From: Prolixibacteraceae bacterium
Lineage (GTDB): Bacteria; Bacteroidota; Bacteroidia; Bacteroidales; Prolixibacteraceae
DNA: 5,621 bases
Reading direction: 5' to 3'
Assembly: GCA_009782655.1 (NCBI GenBank)
Contig: WRIQ01000087.1
Span: 1 to 5,621, forward strand
A model generated the notes under the pieces. The model was not told where the DNA came from. It saw only the letters and a program-made list of their open reading frames with translations, and ran no database searches. Of the stretch, positions 1 through 5,621 are shown piece after piece. Each line of letters begins with the position of its first letter. Within the stretch, counting starts at the first letter, position 1. The position numbers and the translations under genes were made by a program.

Positions 1-942
1 ATAGACAAACCGGCTCTTCCTGAATCAATTATGGCATTTAAGCAGTCGTGTGCCGCTTTGGGAGGCAGCGTGGCGATTCCCGGCATTGACGGCGCCATCG
101 CCATCAACGACGCCATTTTGGAAAATGTGGCAGCGCGTTACCTGTCGGCAGTTCAGGAAGCCGGTAAGATCTACCGCCGCATTGAAGCCGCGAAAGGCGT
201 TGGGAATTTCGTCATCGAAGTATCGATGGACGAGGTGAAAACGCCGCAGACGCCTGTCGATATGTTTTTCATACTGAAAATGATGGCCGATTTGGGCATT
301 CCGGCGCAAACCATAGCGCCCAAATTTACGGGACGCTTTAACAAAGGCATAGATTATCGGGGCGATGTGGAGCAGTTTGCCCGCGAATTTGAAGAAGACA
401 TTTTGGTTATCGACTATGTTGTGAAAAATTTTGGACTCCCTTCCGACTTGAAACTAAGCGTTCATTCGGGCAGTGATAAATTTTCGATTTATCCCGTCAT
501 TAATTCATTAATAAAAAAATACGACAAGGGAATCCATGTGAAAACCGCCGGCACCACTTGGCTCGAAGAGGTTACGGGATTAGCGCTGGCAGGTGGTGAA
601 GCGCTCGGCGCCGCAAAAGAAATCTATGCAAAATCGTTGGCGCGGAAAGAAGAGCTGTGTGCTCCCTATTCCGATGTGATCGACATCGACGAGGGGAGAC
701 TTCCCTCATCCGAAGAGGTGGCCGCATGGGACGGACAGAAATTTGCCGATACACTTCGTCATATTCCCGGTCATCCCGACTATAACCCAAATTTCAGGCA
801 GTTGATTCACACAGGTTATAAAATCGCTTCCGAAATGGGCGTGAGATTCACCAATCTGCTCAAAGAACACCACGAAATTATCGGACAGTGCGTCGAAGAA
901 AATATTTATGAAAGGCACCTGAAAAGATTGTTCGACGTATAA
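1..942 (+). CDS. uxaE: Tagaturonate/fructuronate epimerase, 5'-truncated by window edge
   Basis: Cytosolic enzyme of the UxaE family, which interconverts D-tagaturonate and D-fructuronate and so lets galacturonate enter the glucuronate branch. The frame is open from base 1 with no stop, giving 313 residues up to TAA at 940-942. The first ATG, at 31, is not taken as the start because conserved-looking sequence continues upstream of it and the family is longer, around 480-500 residues from memory. Visible family-like blocks, counted from the ATG at 31, are EVSMDEVKTP (63-72), APKFTGRFNKG (96-106), VHSGSDKFSIYP (144-155), KTAGTTWLEEV (171-181), HTGYKIASEMG (260-270) and ENIYERHLKRLF (290-301). 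H145 and H260 are plausible metal ligands, but that is inference. uxaC follows after 25 bases, in keeping with one transcript and a shared pathway. The identification rests on recalled family resemblance and on context. Older annotations may call such proteins hypothetical. Confidence 0.85.
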   Translation: MDKPALPESIMAFKQSCAALGGSVAIPGIDGAIAINDAILENVAARYLSAVQEAGKIYRRIEAAKGVGNFVIEVSMDEVKTPQTPVDMFFILKMMADLGIPAQTIAPKFTGRFNKGIDYRGDVEQFAREFEEDILVIDYVVKNFGLPSDLKLSVHSGSDKFSIYPVINSLIKKYDKGIHVKTAGTTWLEEVTGLALAGGEALGAAKEIYAKSLARKEELCAPYSDVIDIDEGRLPSSEEVAAWDGQKFADTLRHIPGHPDYNPNFRQLIHTGYKIASEMGVRFTNLLKEHHEIIGQCVEENIYERHLKRLFDV

Positions 943-967
943 AAAATCACCAAAAACCCGTAAAACC

Positions 968-2374
968 ATGAAACCATTTATCAACGAAGATTTTCTGCTG
1001 CACAGCGATGTAGCGAAAGAACTCTATCATCAACATGCGGTTCCGATGCCCATTTTCGATTACCATTGCCACATTTCGCCGCAAGACGTAGCCATCGACA
1101 GGCAGTTTACCAACATATCGCAGATATGGCTTGGCGGCGACCATTATAAATGGCGTGCCATGCGCGCCAACGGTGTCGACGAGAAATATTGCACCGGCGG
1201 CGCCAGCGACTGGGAAAAATTTGCAAAGTGGGCGGAAACCGTTCCGTTCACGCTGCGCAACCCCCTCTACCACTGGACGCACCTTGAGCTGAAACGCTTT
1301 TTCGGAATCGATAAATTGTTGAATCCCCAAAGCGCCAGAGAGATTTACGACGAGTGTAACGCAAAGCTCAATACATCCGAATATTCGGTTCGAAACCTGA
1401 TTCGGAAGGCCAACGTACACACCATCTGTACCACCGACGATCCGGTCGACTCGCTGGAATTTCACCGCAGTATAAAAGAAAGCAAATTCGAAGTGAATGT
1501 TTTGCCCGCTTGGCGCCCCGACAAGGCGATGGCGGTGGATGATCCCGAACTGTTCGGTGCATACCTGATGCAACTCGAAGTCGCCGCCGACGTGGAAATT
1601 AAACAATATGAGGATTTTATGGTTGCTTTAGAGAAAAGGCACCAGTTTTTTCACGACAACGGCTGCCGCCTTTCCGACCACGGCCTCGAAACTGCTTATG
1701 CCGAAGATTATACCGAAAAAGAAATCAAGCTGATATTCGACAAAGCCAGAACAGGAAAAGAACTCTCGTTCGAAGATATATTGAAGTTCAAATCGTGCAT
1801 GTTATACGAATTTGGCGTGATGGATTGCTGCAAAGGCTGGACGCAGCAATTTCATCTGGGAGCGCTGCGGAACAACAATTCAAGGCTTTTCAGGGTTGCA
1901 GGCCCCGATACGGGCTTCGATTCGATAGGCGATTTCGAAATCGGCCGCCCTTTGTCTCGGCTACTCAACAAACTCGACAGCGGCAACCAACTGGCACAAA
2001 CCATTTTATACAACCTGAACCCGCGCGATAACGAATTGATAGCCGCGATGGTTGGCAATTTCCAAGATGGTTCTGTCCCCGGCAAAATACAATTCGGTTC
2101 GGGATGGTGGTTCCTCGATCAGAAAGACGGAATGGAAAAACAGATGCAGGCGCTGTCGAACCTCGGGCTGCTCAGCCGTTTCGTGGGTATGCTGACCGAC
2201 TCAAGAAGTTTTCTCTCGTACACGCGGCACGAATATTTCAGGCGCACACTGTGTAATATCTTCGGCAACGACGTGATAAACGGCGAAATCCCCCAAGACA
2301 TGGAATTGTTGGGGCAAATGGTGGAAAACATATGCTTCAACAATGCGGAAAAATATTTTAAATTTCCACAATAA
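968..2374 (+). CDS. uxaC: Uronate isomerase (glucuronate/galacturonate isomerase)
   Basis: Cytosolic isomerase that converts D-glucuronate to D-fructuronate and D-galacturonate to D-tagaturonate, the first step after uptake. The 468 residues match the usual family length (about 470 in E. coli UxaC), so the gene looks intact. It belongs to the amidohydrolase-fold UxaC family. Visible signatures are the N-terminal metal-binding HxH in DYHCH (residues 31-35, H33 and H35), TTDDP (155-159), SDHGL (236-240), QFHLGALRNNN (294-304), and the C-terminal block LTDSRSFLSYTRHEYFRR (409-426), whose D411 and R413 fit the catalytic/metal-site Asp and the following Arg of the family. The start at 968 is chosen because the family N-terminus (KPFINEDFLL) begins there. 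It is preceded by an A-rich leader without a Shine-Dalgarno sequence, as is common in Bacteroidetes. It lies 25 bases after uxaE, whose substrate tagaturonate is one of this enzyme's products. The assignment is secure; relative preference for the two uronates cannot be read from sequence. Confidence 0.97.
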   Translation: MKPFINEDFLLHSDVAKELYHQHAVPMPIFDYHCHISPQDVAIDRQFTNISQIWLGGDHYKWRAMRANGVDEKYCTGGASDWEKFAKWAETVPFTLRNPLYHWTHLELKRFFGIDKLLNPQSAREIYDECNAKLNTSEYSVRNLIRKANVHTICTTDDPVDSLEFHRSIKESKFEVNVLPAWRPDKAMAVDDPELFGAYLMQLEVAADVEIKQYEDFMVALEKRHQFFHDNGCRLSDHGLETAYAEDYTEKEIKLIFDKARTGKELSFEDILKFKSCMLYEFGVMDCCKGWTQQFHLGALRNNNSRLFRVAGPDTGFDSIGDFEIGRPLSRLLNKLDSGNQLAQTILYNLNPRDNELIAAMVGNFQDGSVPGKIQFGSGWWFLDQKDGMEKQMQALSNLGLLSRFVGMLTDSRSFLSYTRHEYFRRTLCNIFGNDVINGEIPQDMELLGQMVENICFNNAEKYFKFPQ

Positions 2375-2410
2375 TTTGTGATACAAGGGCTGCGGGGAGA
2401 GAGAATTTAA

Positions 2411-2418
2411 TAATTTTG
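2411..2418 (+). promoter_or_regulatory. Bacteroidetes-type -7 promoter element upstream of kdgK
   Basis: The octamer TAATTTTG matches the Bacteroidetes primary sigma factor -7 consensus TAnnTTTG at every fixed position. It lies in the 95-base gap between uxaC and kdgK and would place transcription start near 2420-2426, leaving a leader of about 45 bases before the kdgK ATG. No TTTG -33 box sits at the expected spacing of about 19-21 bases. The nearest TTTG (2375-2378) is 32 bases upstream of the -7 box, too far. The promoter is therefore plausible but incomplete. Confidence 0.5.
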
Positions 2419-2430
2419 CAATCGATTGCA
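2417..2430. promoter_or_regulatory. Perfect 14-bp palindrome, candidate LacI-family operator
   Basis: TGCAATCGATTGCA is exactly its own reverse complement and fits the LacI/GalR-family operator pattern TGnAAnCGnTTnCA, with the central CG typical of that family. Two further outer pairs (2415/2432 and 2414/2433) also match, separated from the core by one mismatch. It overlaps the last two bases of the -7-like box and would cover the predicted transcription start, a geometry that suits repression. No second copy was found in the other gene gaps. The cognate regulator is not in this window, so the regulator family is an inference from motif shape. Confidence 0.6.
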
Positions 2431-2457
2431 TAAAAAAGAAGTTGGCATTGTGAAATT

Positions 2458-2462
2458 GGAGA
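2458..2462 (+). promoter_or_regulatory. Shine-Dalgarno-like site of kdgK
   Basis: GGAGA lies seven bases before the ATG at 2470 and supports that start. The other starts in the window have only A-rich leaders, so this site stands out from its neighbours. Confidence 0.5.
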
Positions 2463-2469
2463 AAAGCAG

Positions 2470-3504
2470 ATGAACAAAGTAGTTACTTTCGGAGAGATCA
2501 TGTTGCGGTTGGCGACGCCTGCACACTTGCGTTTCGGGCAGAGCGAGAACTTTATCGCCACCTTTGGTGGAGGCGAAGCCAATGTGGCAGTTTCGCTGGC
2601 CAATTACAATATTCCGGTTGAATTTGTGACACGCCTTCCGCAAAACGATTTAGGCAGAGCCTGCGCCATGGAGTTGCGCAAATTCGGTGTGAATACCGAA
2701 CACATCGTTTATGGCGGTAAGCGTATAGGAATCTATTTCCTCGAAACAGGCGCCGTAAACCGGAGCAGCAAGGTGGTATACGACCGCGAAGGCTCGTCGG
2801 TTTCAGAGATTGCGCCGGGTATGATAGACTGGGACAACGTTTTCGACGGTGCAAACTGGTTTCACTGGACAGGTATTACGCCAGCCATTTCGCAGAGTGC
2901 CGCCGACGTGTGCCTCGAAGCCATACGCAAGGCCAAGGAAAAAAACATCACCGTTTCGTGTGATTTGAATTATCGTAAAAATCTCTGGAATTACGGCCTG
3001 AAGGCATCGGAAGTGATGCCAGCGTTGGTGGCTTTGACCGACATAGTTTTGGGCAACGAAGAAGACGCCGCCATGGTTTTGGACATTCATCCCCAAGGTG
3101 TCGATGTAACATCGGGGCATGTGGATGCGCAAGCTTACGAGTCAGTTTCGCAACAGATTATGAGTCGGTTTCCTGAATGTAAAAAGGTGATAACCACCCT
3201 GCGCGGCTCCGTCAATGCCAATCACAACTCTTGGTCGGGGGTGCTGTGGGACGGCAAAAAGCTGTTTTCGGCGCCAACATATCAGATAACGCACATTGTC
3301 GACAGGGTAGGAGGAGGCGACTCATTCATGGGCGGCCTTATTTACGGATTGCTGACTTGGCCGGGCGACGACCAGAAAGCTTTGAATTTTGCCGTCGCCG
3401 CTTCGTGTCTGAAACACACCATCTATGGCGATTTCAACAGAGTGACGGTTGCGGAAGTGGAAAATTTGATGAAAGGCGATGGTTCTGGCCGCGTATCGCG
3501 TTAA
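2470..3504 (+). CDS. kdgK: 2-keto-3-deoxygluconate (KDG) kinase, PfkB family
   Basis: Cytosolic ATP-dependent kinase that phosphorylates KDG to KDPG, the penultimate step of hexuronate breakdown. The 344 residues fit the PfkB/ribokinase fold. Residues 33-40 (GGGEANVA) are the N-terminal sugar-binding glycine motif. DLNYRKNLW (165-173) is the mid-domain strand and loop seen in KDG and fructokinase-like members. LGNEEDA (194-200) is the N-E-x-E-like region. DRVGGGDSF (278-286) is the C-terminal PfkB signature with G283 and catalytic base D284. This is a variant of the common DTxGAGD form, with R279 in place of the Thr. Substrate choice rests mainly on context: kdgA follows after 37 bases and uronate isomerase precedes it. 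Unusually for this window, the start has a recognisable Shine-Dalgarno-like GGAGA at 2458-2462, seven bases before the ATG. The gene has its own candidate promoter and operator upstream. Another PfkB sugar specificity is possible but unlikely here. Confidence 0.93.
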   Translation: MNKVVTFGEIMLRLATPAHLRFGQSENFIATFGGGEANVAVSLANYNIPVEFVTRLPQNDLGRACAMELRKFGVNTEHIVYGGKRIGIYFLETGAVNRSSKVVYDREGSSVSEIAPGMIDWDNVFDGANWFHWTGITPAISQSAADVCLEAIRKAKEKNITVSCDLNYRKNLWNYGLKASEVMPALVALTDIVLGNEEDAAMVLDIHPQGVDVTSGHVDAQAYESVSQQIMSRFPECKKVITTLRGSVNANHNSWSGVLWDGKKLFSAPTYQITHIVDRVGGGDSFMGGLIYGLLTWPGDDQKALNFAVAASCLKHTIYGDFNRVTVAEVENLMKGDGSGRVSR

Positions 3505-3541
3505 TAACAAGAAAGATAAATAATTCAAAAAAAATAGAGAA

Positions 3542-4225
3542 ATGGCCAGATTTTCAAGAATGGAAGTTGCGCTGAAAATGAGGGAAACAGGCATTGTGCC
3601 GGTTTTTTATAACGGCGACGTTGAAACATGTAAAGAGGTGGTGAAAGCCTGTTACGAAGGCGGCGTCCGCGTTTTCGAATTTACCAATCGCGGCGATTTT
3701 GCTTCGCTGGTTTTTGCGGAACTCAACAAATGGACTGCCGCCGGATGTCCCGAAATGATAATGGGCGTTGGCTCTGTAATTGACGCCGGTACCGTTTCCT
3801 TGTATCTGGCGTTGGGCGCCAATTTCATTGTTTCGCCGCTCATCGATGAAGGCATGGCCAAAGTTTGTAACAGGAGGAAAGTGTTGTGGAGCCCCGGTTG
3901 CGGTTCTATTACCGAAATAGGGCGCGCACATGAGTTGGGCGCCGAGGTGGTGAAGATATTTCCGGGACAGCAGGTTGGCGGAGCCGAATTTGTGAAAGCG
4001 GCGCTCGGACCCATGCCGTGGTGCAGCATCATGCCCACGGGCGGCGTTTCGCCCGACGAGGAAAATTTGCAGAAATGGTTCAACGCCGGCGTAACTTGCG
4101 TGGGCATAGGCTCACAACTTTTTCCTGCCGATGAGATTAAAAAAGGCAATTTTCCGTACATTACGCAAAAATGCCGCGAAGCGATTGCCATCGTGCAAAA
4201 AATCAGAAAAGCGCAGGGCAACTAA
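3542..4225 (+). CDS. kdgA: 2-keto-3-deoxy-6-phosphogluconate (KDPG) aldolase
   Basis: Cytosolic class I aldolase (Eda/KdgA family) that cleaves KDPG into pyruvate and glyceraldehyde-3-phosphate, the last step of the pathway. At 227 residues it is slightly longer than E. coli Eda (about 213). Catalytic residues can be placed by motif: E46 in FEFTNRG (45-51) fits E. coli E45, and R50 fits R49. The Schiff-base lysine is K138 in EVVKIFPGQ (135-143), matching K133. The phosphate/glycine loop is MPTGGVSPDE (164-173), and VGIGSQLFP (187-195) closes the barrel. The start at 3542 gives the expected N-terminus before the first helix and strand (ETGIVPVFYNGD, 15-26) and follows an A-rich leader 37 bases after kdgK, consistent with cotranscription. 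Family members may also act on 4-hydroxy-2-oxoglutarate or on KDPGal, and sequence alone does not exclude this. The adjacent KDG kinase makes KDPG the expected substrate. Confidence 0.95.
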   Translation: MARFSRMEVALKMRETGIVPVFYNGDVETCKEVVKACYEGGVRVFEFTNRGDFASLVFAELNKWTAAGCPEMIMGVGSVIDAGTVSLYLALGANFIVSPLIDEGMAKVCNRRKVLWSPGCGSITEIGRAHELGAEVVKIFPGQQVGGAEFVKAALGPMPWCSIMPTGGVSPDEENLQKWFNAGVTCVGIGSQLFPADEIKKGNFPYITQKCREAIAIVQKIRKAQGN

Positions 4226-4315
4226 GAGCGGCAGATTCATAGCTATGGACGGCGCATATTGTTCATGAAAAGCATCTGGCGCCGGTAAAAAAGAAAAATT
4301 TAAAATAAATAACAG

Positions 4316-5293
4316 ATGAAATTAAAACTGTCAGGTATTGTTGTGTTGACGACCGCCATCTTTCTGTCGTCGTGCAGATTCACGGAATATCGCGAGCTGA
4401 AGCTGGGACACGGTTTGCCTACCGATCATCCCGTGCATCAAGCGATGGAGTTTATGGCACAGCGAACCAAGGAGTTATCGAATGGAAAGCTGCAAATCGA
4501 GATTTATCCTGCAGGGCAACTGGGCTCCGAAATGCAATGCGTGGAACTTGTTCAGATAGGAAGTCTTGCCATTACCAAAGTTTCGGCAGCGGCCATGGAG
4601 AGTTTCTCCGAAGATTATAAAGTGTTCGGGTTGCCCTATATTTTCAGGTCGCGGCAGCATGGTTTCAATGTTCTGAACAGCGATGTGGGAAGAGATTTGT
4701 TGCTGGCGGCGGAGAAAAAATGGATTCGCGGGCTTTGCTACTACGATGCCGGCTCGCGCAGTTTCTACACCAAATCCAAACCCATAGAAAAACCCGAAGA
4801 CCTTTCTGGTTTGAAAATCAGGGTTATGCAGAGTGTCACGGCCGTTGAGATGATTCGGATACTGGGAGGAGCGGCAACGCCCATTTCGTATGGCGAACTC
4901 TATACGGCTTTGCAAAGCGGCGTCGTTGATGGAGCCGAAAATAATCCGCCCAGTTTATATACCTCGCGGCATTATGAGGTTTGCAAATACTATTCGCTCG
5001 ATGAGCACACCACAATCCCCGATGTTTTGATTATTGGCAAAAAAACTTGGGGGAAGTTGACCCCGCAGGAGCAGGGGTGGCTTCAGCAGGCTGCCGACGA
5101 ATCGGAAGTATACCAACGTAAATTATGGGCTGAATTTGAAGAAGTATCGTACCGCGAAATAGAAAAAGCAGGAACCCATATCGTCTATCCCGACAAGCAG
5201 CCGTTCATCGACAAGGTGCAGCCCATGTTGGAAAGTTATAAGGATAACCCTGTTATCTATTCCTATATAAAAAGGATTCAAGCAATAGAATAA
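4316..5293 (+). CDS. dctP: TRAP transporter substrate-binding lipoprotein, DctP family, probably for hexuronate
   Basis: Extracytoplasmic binding protein of a tripartite ATP-independent periplasmic (TRAP) transporter, which captures an organic acid and delivers it to the DctQM permease. The 325 residues are typical of the family. The N-terminus is a lipoprotein signal: two lysines in MKLKL, a hydrophobic core, and lipobox LSSC with the lipidated Cys at residue 20. Mature-domain features are LGHGLPTDHPVHQAM (30-44), PAGQLGSEMQ (65-74), GSRSFYT (146-152), GLKIRVMQS (165-173) and SGVVDGAENNP (201-211). R169 corresponds to the conserved arginine that binds the ligand carboxylate in the family, with R148 and N209 as further probable pocket residues. 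The mature N-terminus (CRFTEYRE) lacks an obvious acidic surface-export motif directly after the Cys, so periplasmic-facing membrane anchoring is inferred. dctQ follows after 13 bases. Uronate specificity is inferred from the neighbouring genes and from known uronate-binding DctP proteins. KDG or another sugar acid is possible. Confidence 0.93.
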   Translation: MKLKLSGIVVLTTAIFLSSCRFTEYRELKLGHGLPTDHPVHQAMEFMAQRTKELSNGKLQIEIYPAGQLGSEMQCVELVQIGSLAITKVSAAAMESFSEDYKVFGLPYIFRSRQHGFNVLNSDVGRDLLLAAEKKWIRGLCYYDAGSRSFYTKSKPIEKPEDLSGLKIRVMQSVTAVEMIRILGGAATPISYGELYTALQSGVVDGAENNPPSLYTSRHYEVCKYYSLDEHTTIPDVLIIGKKTWGKLTPQEQGWLQQAADESEVYQRKLWAEFEEVSYREIEKAGTHIVYPDKQPFIDKVQPMLESYKDNPVIYSYIKRIQAIE

Positions 5294-5306
5294 AACAAAA
5301 GAAAAC

Positions 5307-5621
5307 ATGACAATACGAAAAATGATAGATACATGGCTCGAATGGGTATTGATAATACTTATGAGCTTATTGGTTGTTGACGTACTTTGGCAGGTTATCA
5401 GCCGTTATGTGATGAATTCGCCGAGCAGTTTTACCGACGAACTGGCGGCCTATCTCCTGATTTGGGTTGGGTTGTTGGGTGCCGCTTATGTGGCCGGCAC
5501 ACGTGAACATCTCGCTATCGATATTCTTCTTCAGAAAAGCTCGCCCCGGAGAAAGTACAAACTGGAAATTATTATCAGCGCTTTGATTGTCCTTTTTGCA
5601 GTGGTAGTAATGTTTGGTGGA
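5307..5621 (+). CDS. dctQ: TRAP transporter small permease subunit, DctQ family, 3'-truncated by window edge
   Basis: Small inner-membrane subunit of the TRAP transporter, partner of the large permease DctM and of the binding protein encoded just upstream. The frame stays open from ATG 5307 to the window end, giving 105 residues of a protein usually about 155-170 long with four membrane helices. Three hydrophobic segments are visible: about 13-31 (WVLIILMSLLVVDVLWQVI), about 46-64, and about 87-105 running to the edge. DctQ-like signatures are SRYV (32-35), the conserved S-F-T-D-E-L at 41-46, YLLIWVGLLGAAYV (49-62) and REHLAID (66-72), a loop of the kind seen before the third helix in this family. 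The start at 5307 is preferred over the ATG at 5322 because it lies 13 bases after dctP and gives a short basic N-terminus before helix 1. dctM is expected downstream. Confidence 0.92.
   Translation, partial: MTIRKMIDTWLEWVLIILMSLLVVDVLWQVISRYVMNSPSSFTDELAAYLLIWVGLLGAAYVAGTREHLAIDILLQKSSPRRKYKLEIIISALIVLFAVVVMFGG

Noticed and set aside
31..33. ATG at 31 as the true start of the first gene
   Set aside because: The frame is open to base 1 and the upstream codons (DKPALPESI before the Met) read as continuing protein; the UxaE family is much longer than 303 residues, so the gene is truncated by the window edge.
947..1606. Long minus-strand open frame (219 codons) opposite uxaC
   Set aside because: It lies wholly antisense to a strongly conserved enzyme gene, has no recognisable domains, and is best explained as a shadow of codon bias.
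2375..2378. TTTG as the -33 box of the kdgK promoter
   Set aside because: It is 32 bases upstream of the TAnnTTTG box, well beyond the usual 19-21 base spacing.
2417..2440. Palindrome followed by an A-run as a rho-independent terminator
   Set aside because: On the + strand the palindrome has no loop and is followed by A's, not T's. Reading it as a minus-strand terminator would need a minus-strand gene, and none is present.
3231..3575. Plus-strand frame overlapping the kdgK end and the kdgA start
   Set aside because: It is out of frame with two well-supported genes, has no conserved motifs, and its translation looks like frameshifted kdgK.
3652..4221. Minus-strand open frame (189 codons) opposite kdgA
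   Set aside because: It is fully antisense to the aldolase gene with no family resemblance, and its composition mirrors the sense codons.

Overview
The window is a tightly packed hexuronate (D-galacturonate/D-glucuronate) catabolism and uptake cluster. All six genes are on the + strand with no rRNA, tRNA, mobile element or CRISPR signal. The best guess for the host is a member of the Bacteroidetes, probably Bacteroidales-like. The grounds are A-rich leaders mostly without Shine-Dalgarno sequences (before uxaC, kdgA, dctP and dctQ), a TAnnTTTG-type -7 promoter element of the Bacteroidetes pattern, and the character of the proteins. This is an inference, as no phylogenetic marker gene is present.

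Layout: 1-942 is the 3' part of a tagaturonate/fructuronate epimerase gene (uxaE), cut by the left edge. 968-2374 is uronate isomerase (uxaC). 2375-2469 is an intergenic region with a -7-like promoter box overlapping a perfect 14-bp palindrome that fits a LacI-family operator. 2470-3504 is a PfkB-family 2-keto-3-deoxygluconate kinase (kdgK). 3542-4225 is a KDPG aldolase (kdgA/eda). 4316-5293 is a TRAP-transporter substrate-binding protein (dctP) with a lipoprotein signal peptide. 5307-5621 is the start of the TRAP small membrane subunit (dctQ), cut by the right edge. Gaps are 25, 95, 37, 90 and 13 bases.

How the genes work together (established enzymology plus inference): the TRAP system would import a hexuronate. 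UxaC isomerises glucuronate to fructuronate and galacturonate to tagaturonate. UxaE converts tagaturonate to fructuronate, so both uronates can share one route. Fructuronate reductase (UxuB) and mannonate dehydratase (UxuA), not seen here and expected nearby or elsewhere, would give KDG. KdgK phosphorylates KDG to KDPG, and KdgA cleaves KDPG to pyruvate and glyceraldehyde-3-phosphate. The large TRAP permease gene (dctM) is expected just past the right edge.

I see no previously undescribed system. The points most worth a second look are the internal operator/promoter, which splits the cluster into two possible transcription units, and the lipid-anchored TRAP binding protein paired with an epimerase-type uronate pathway.
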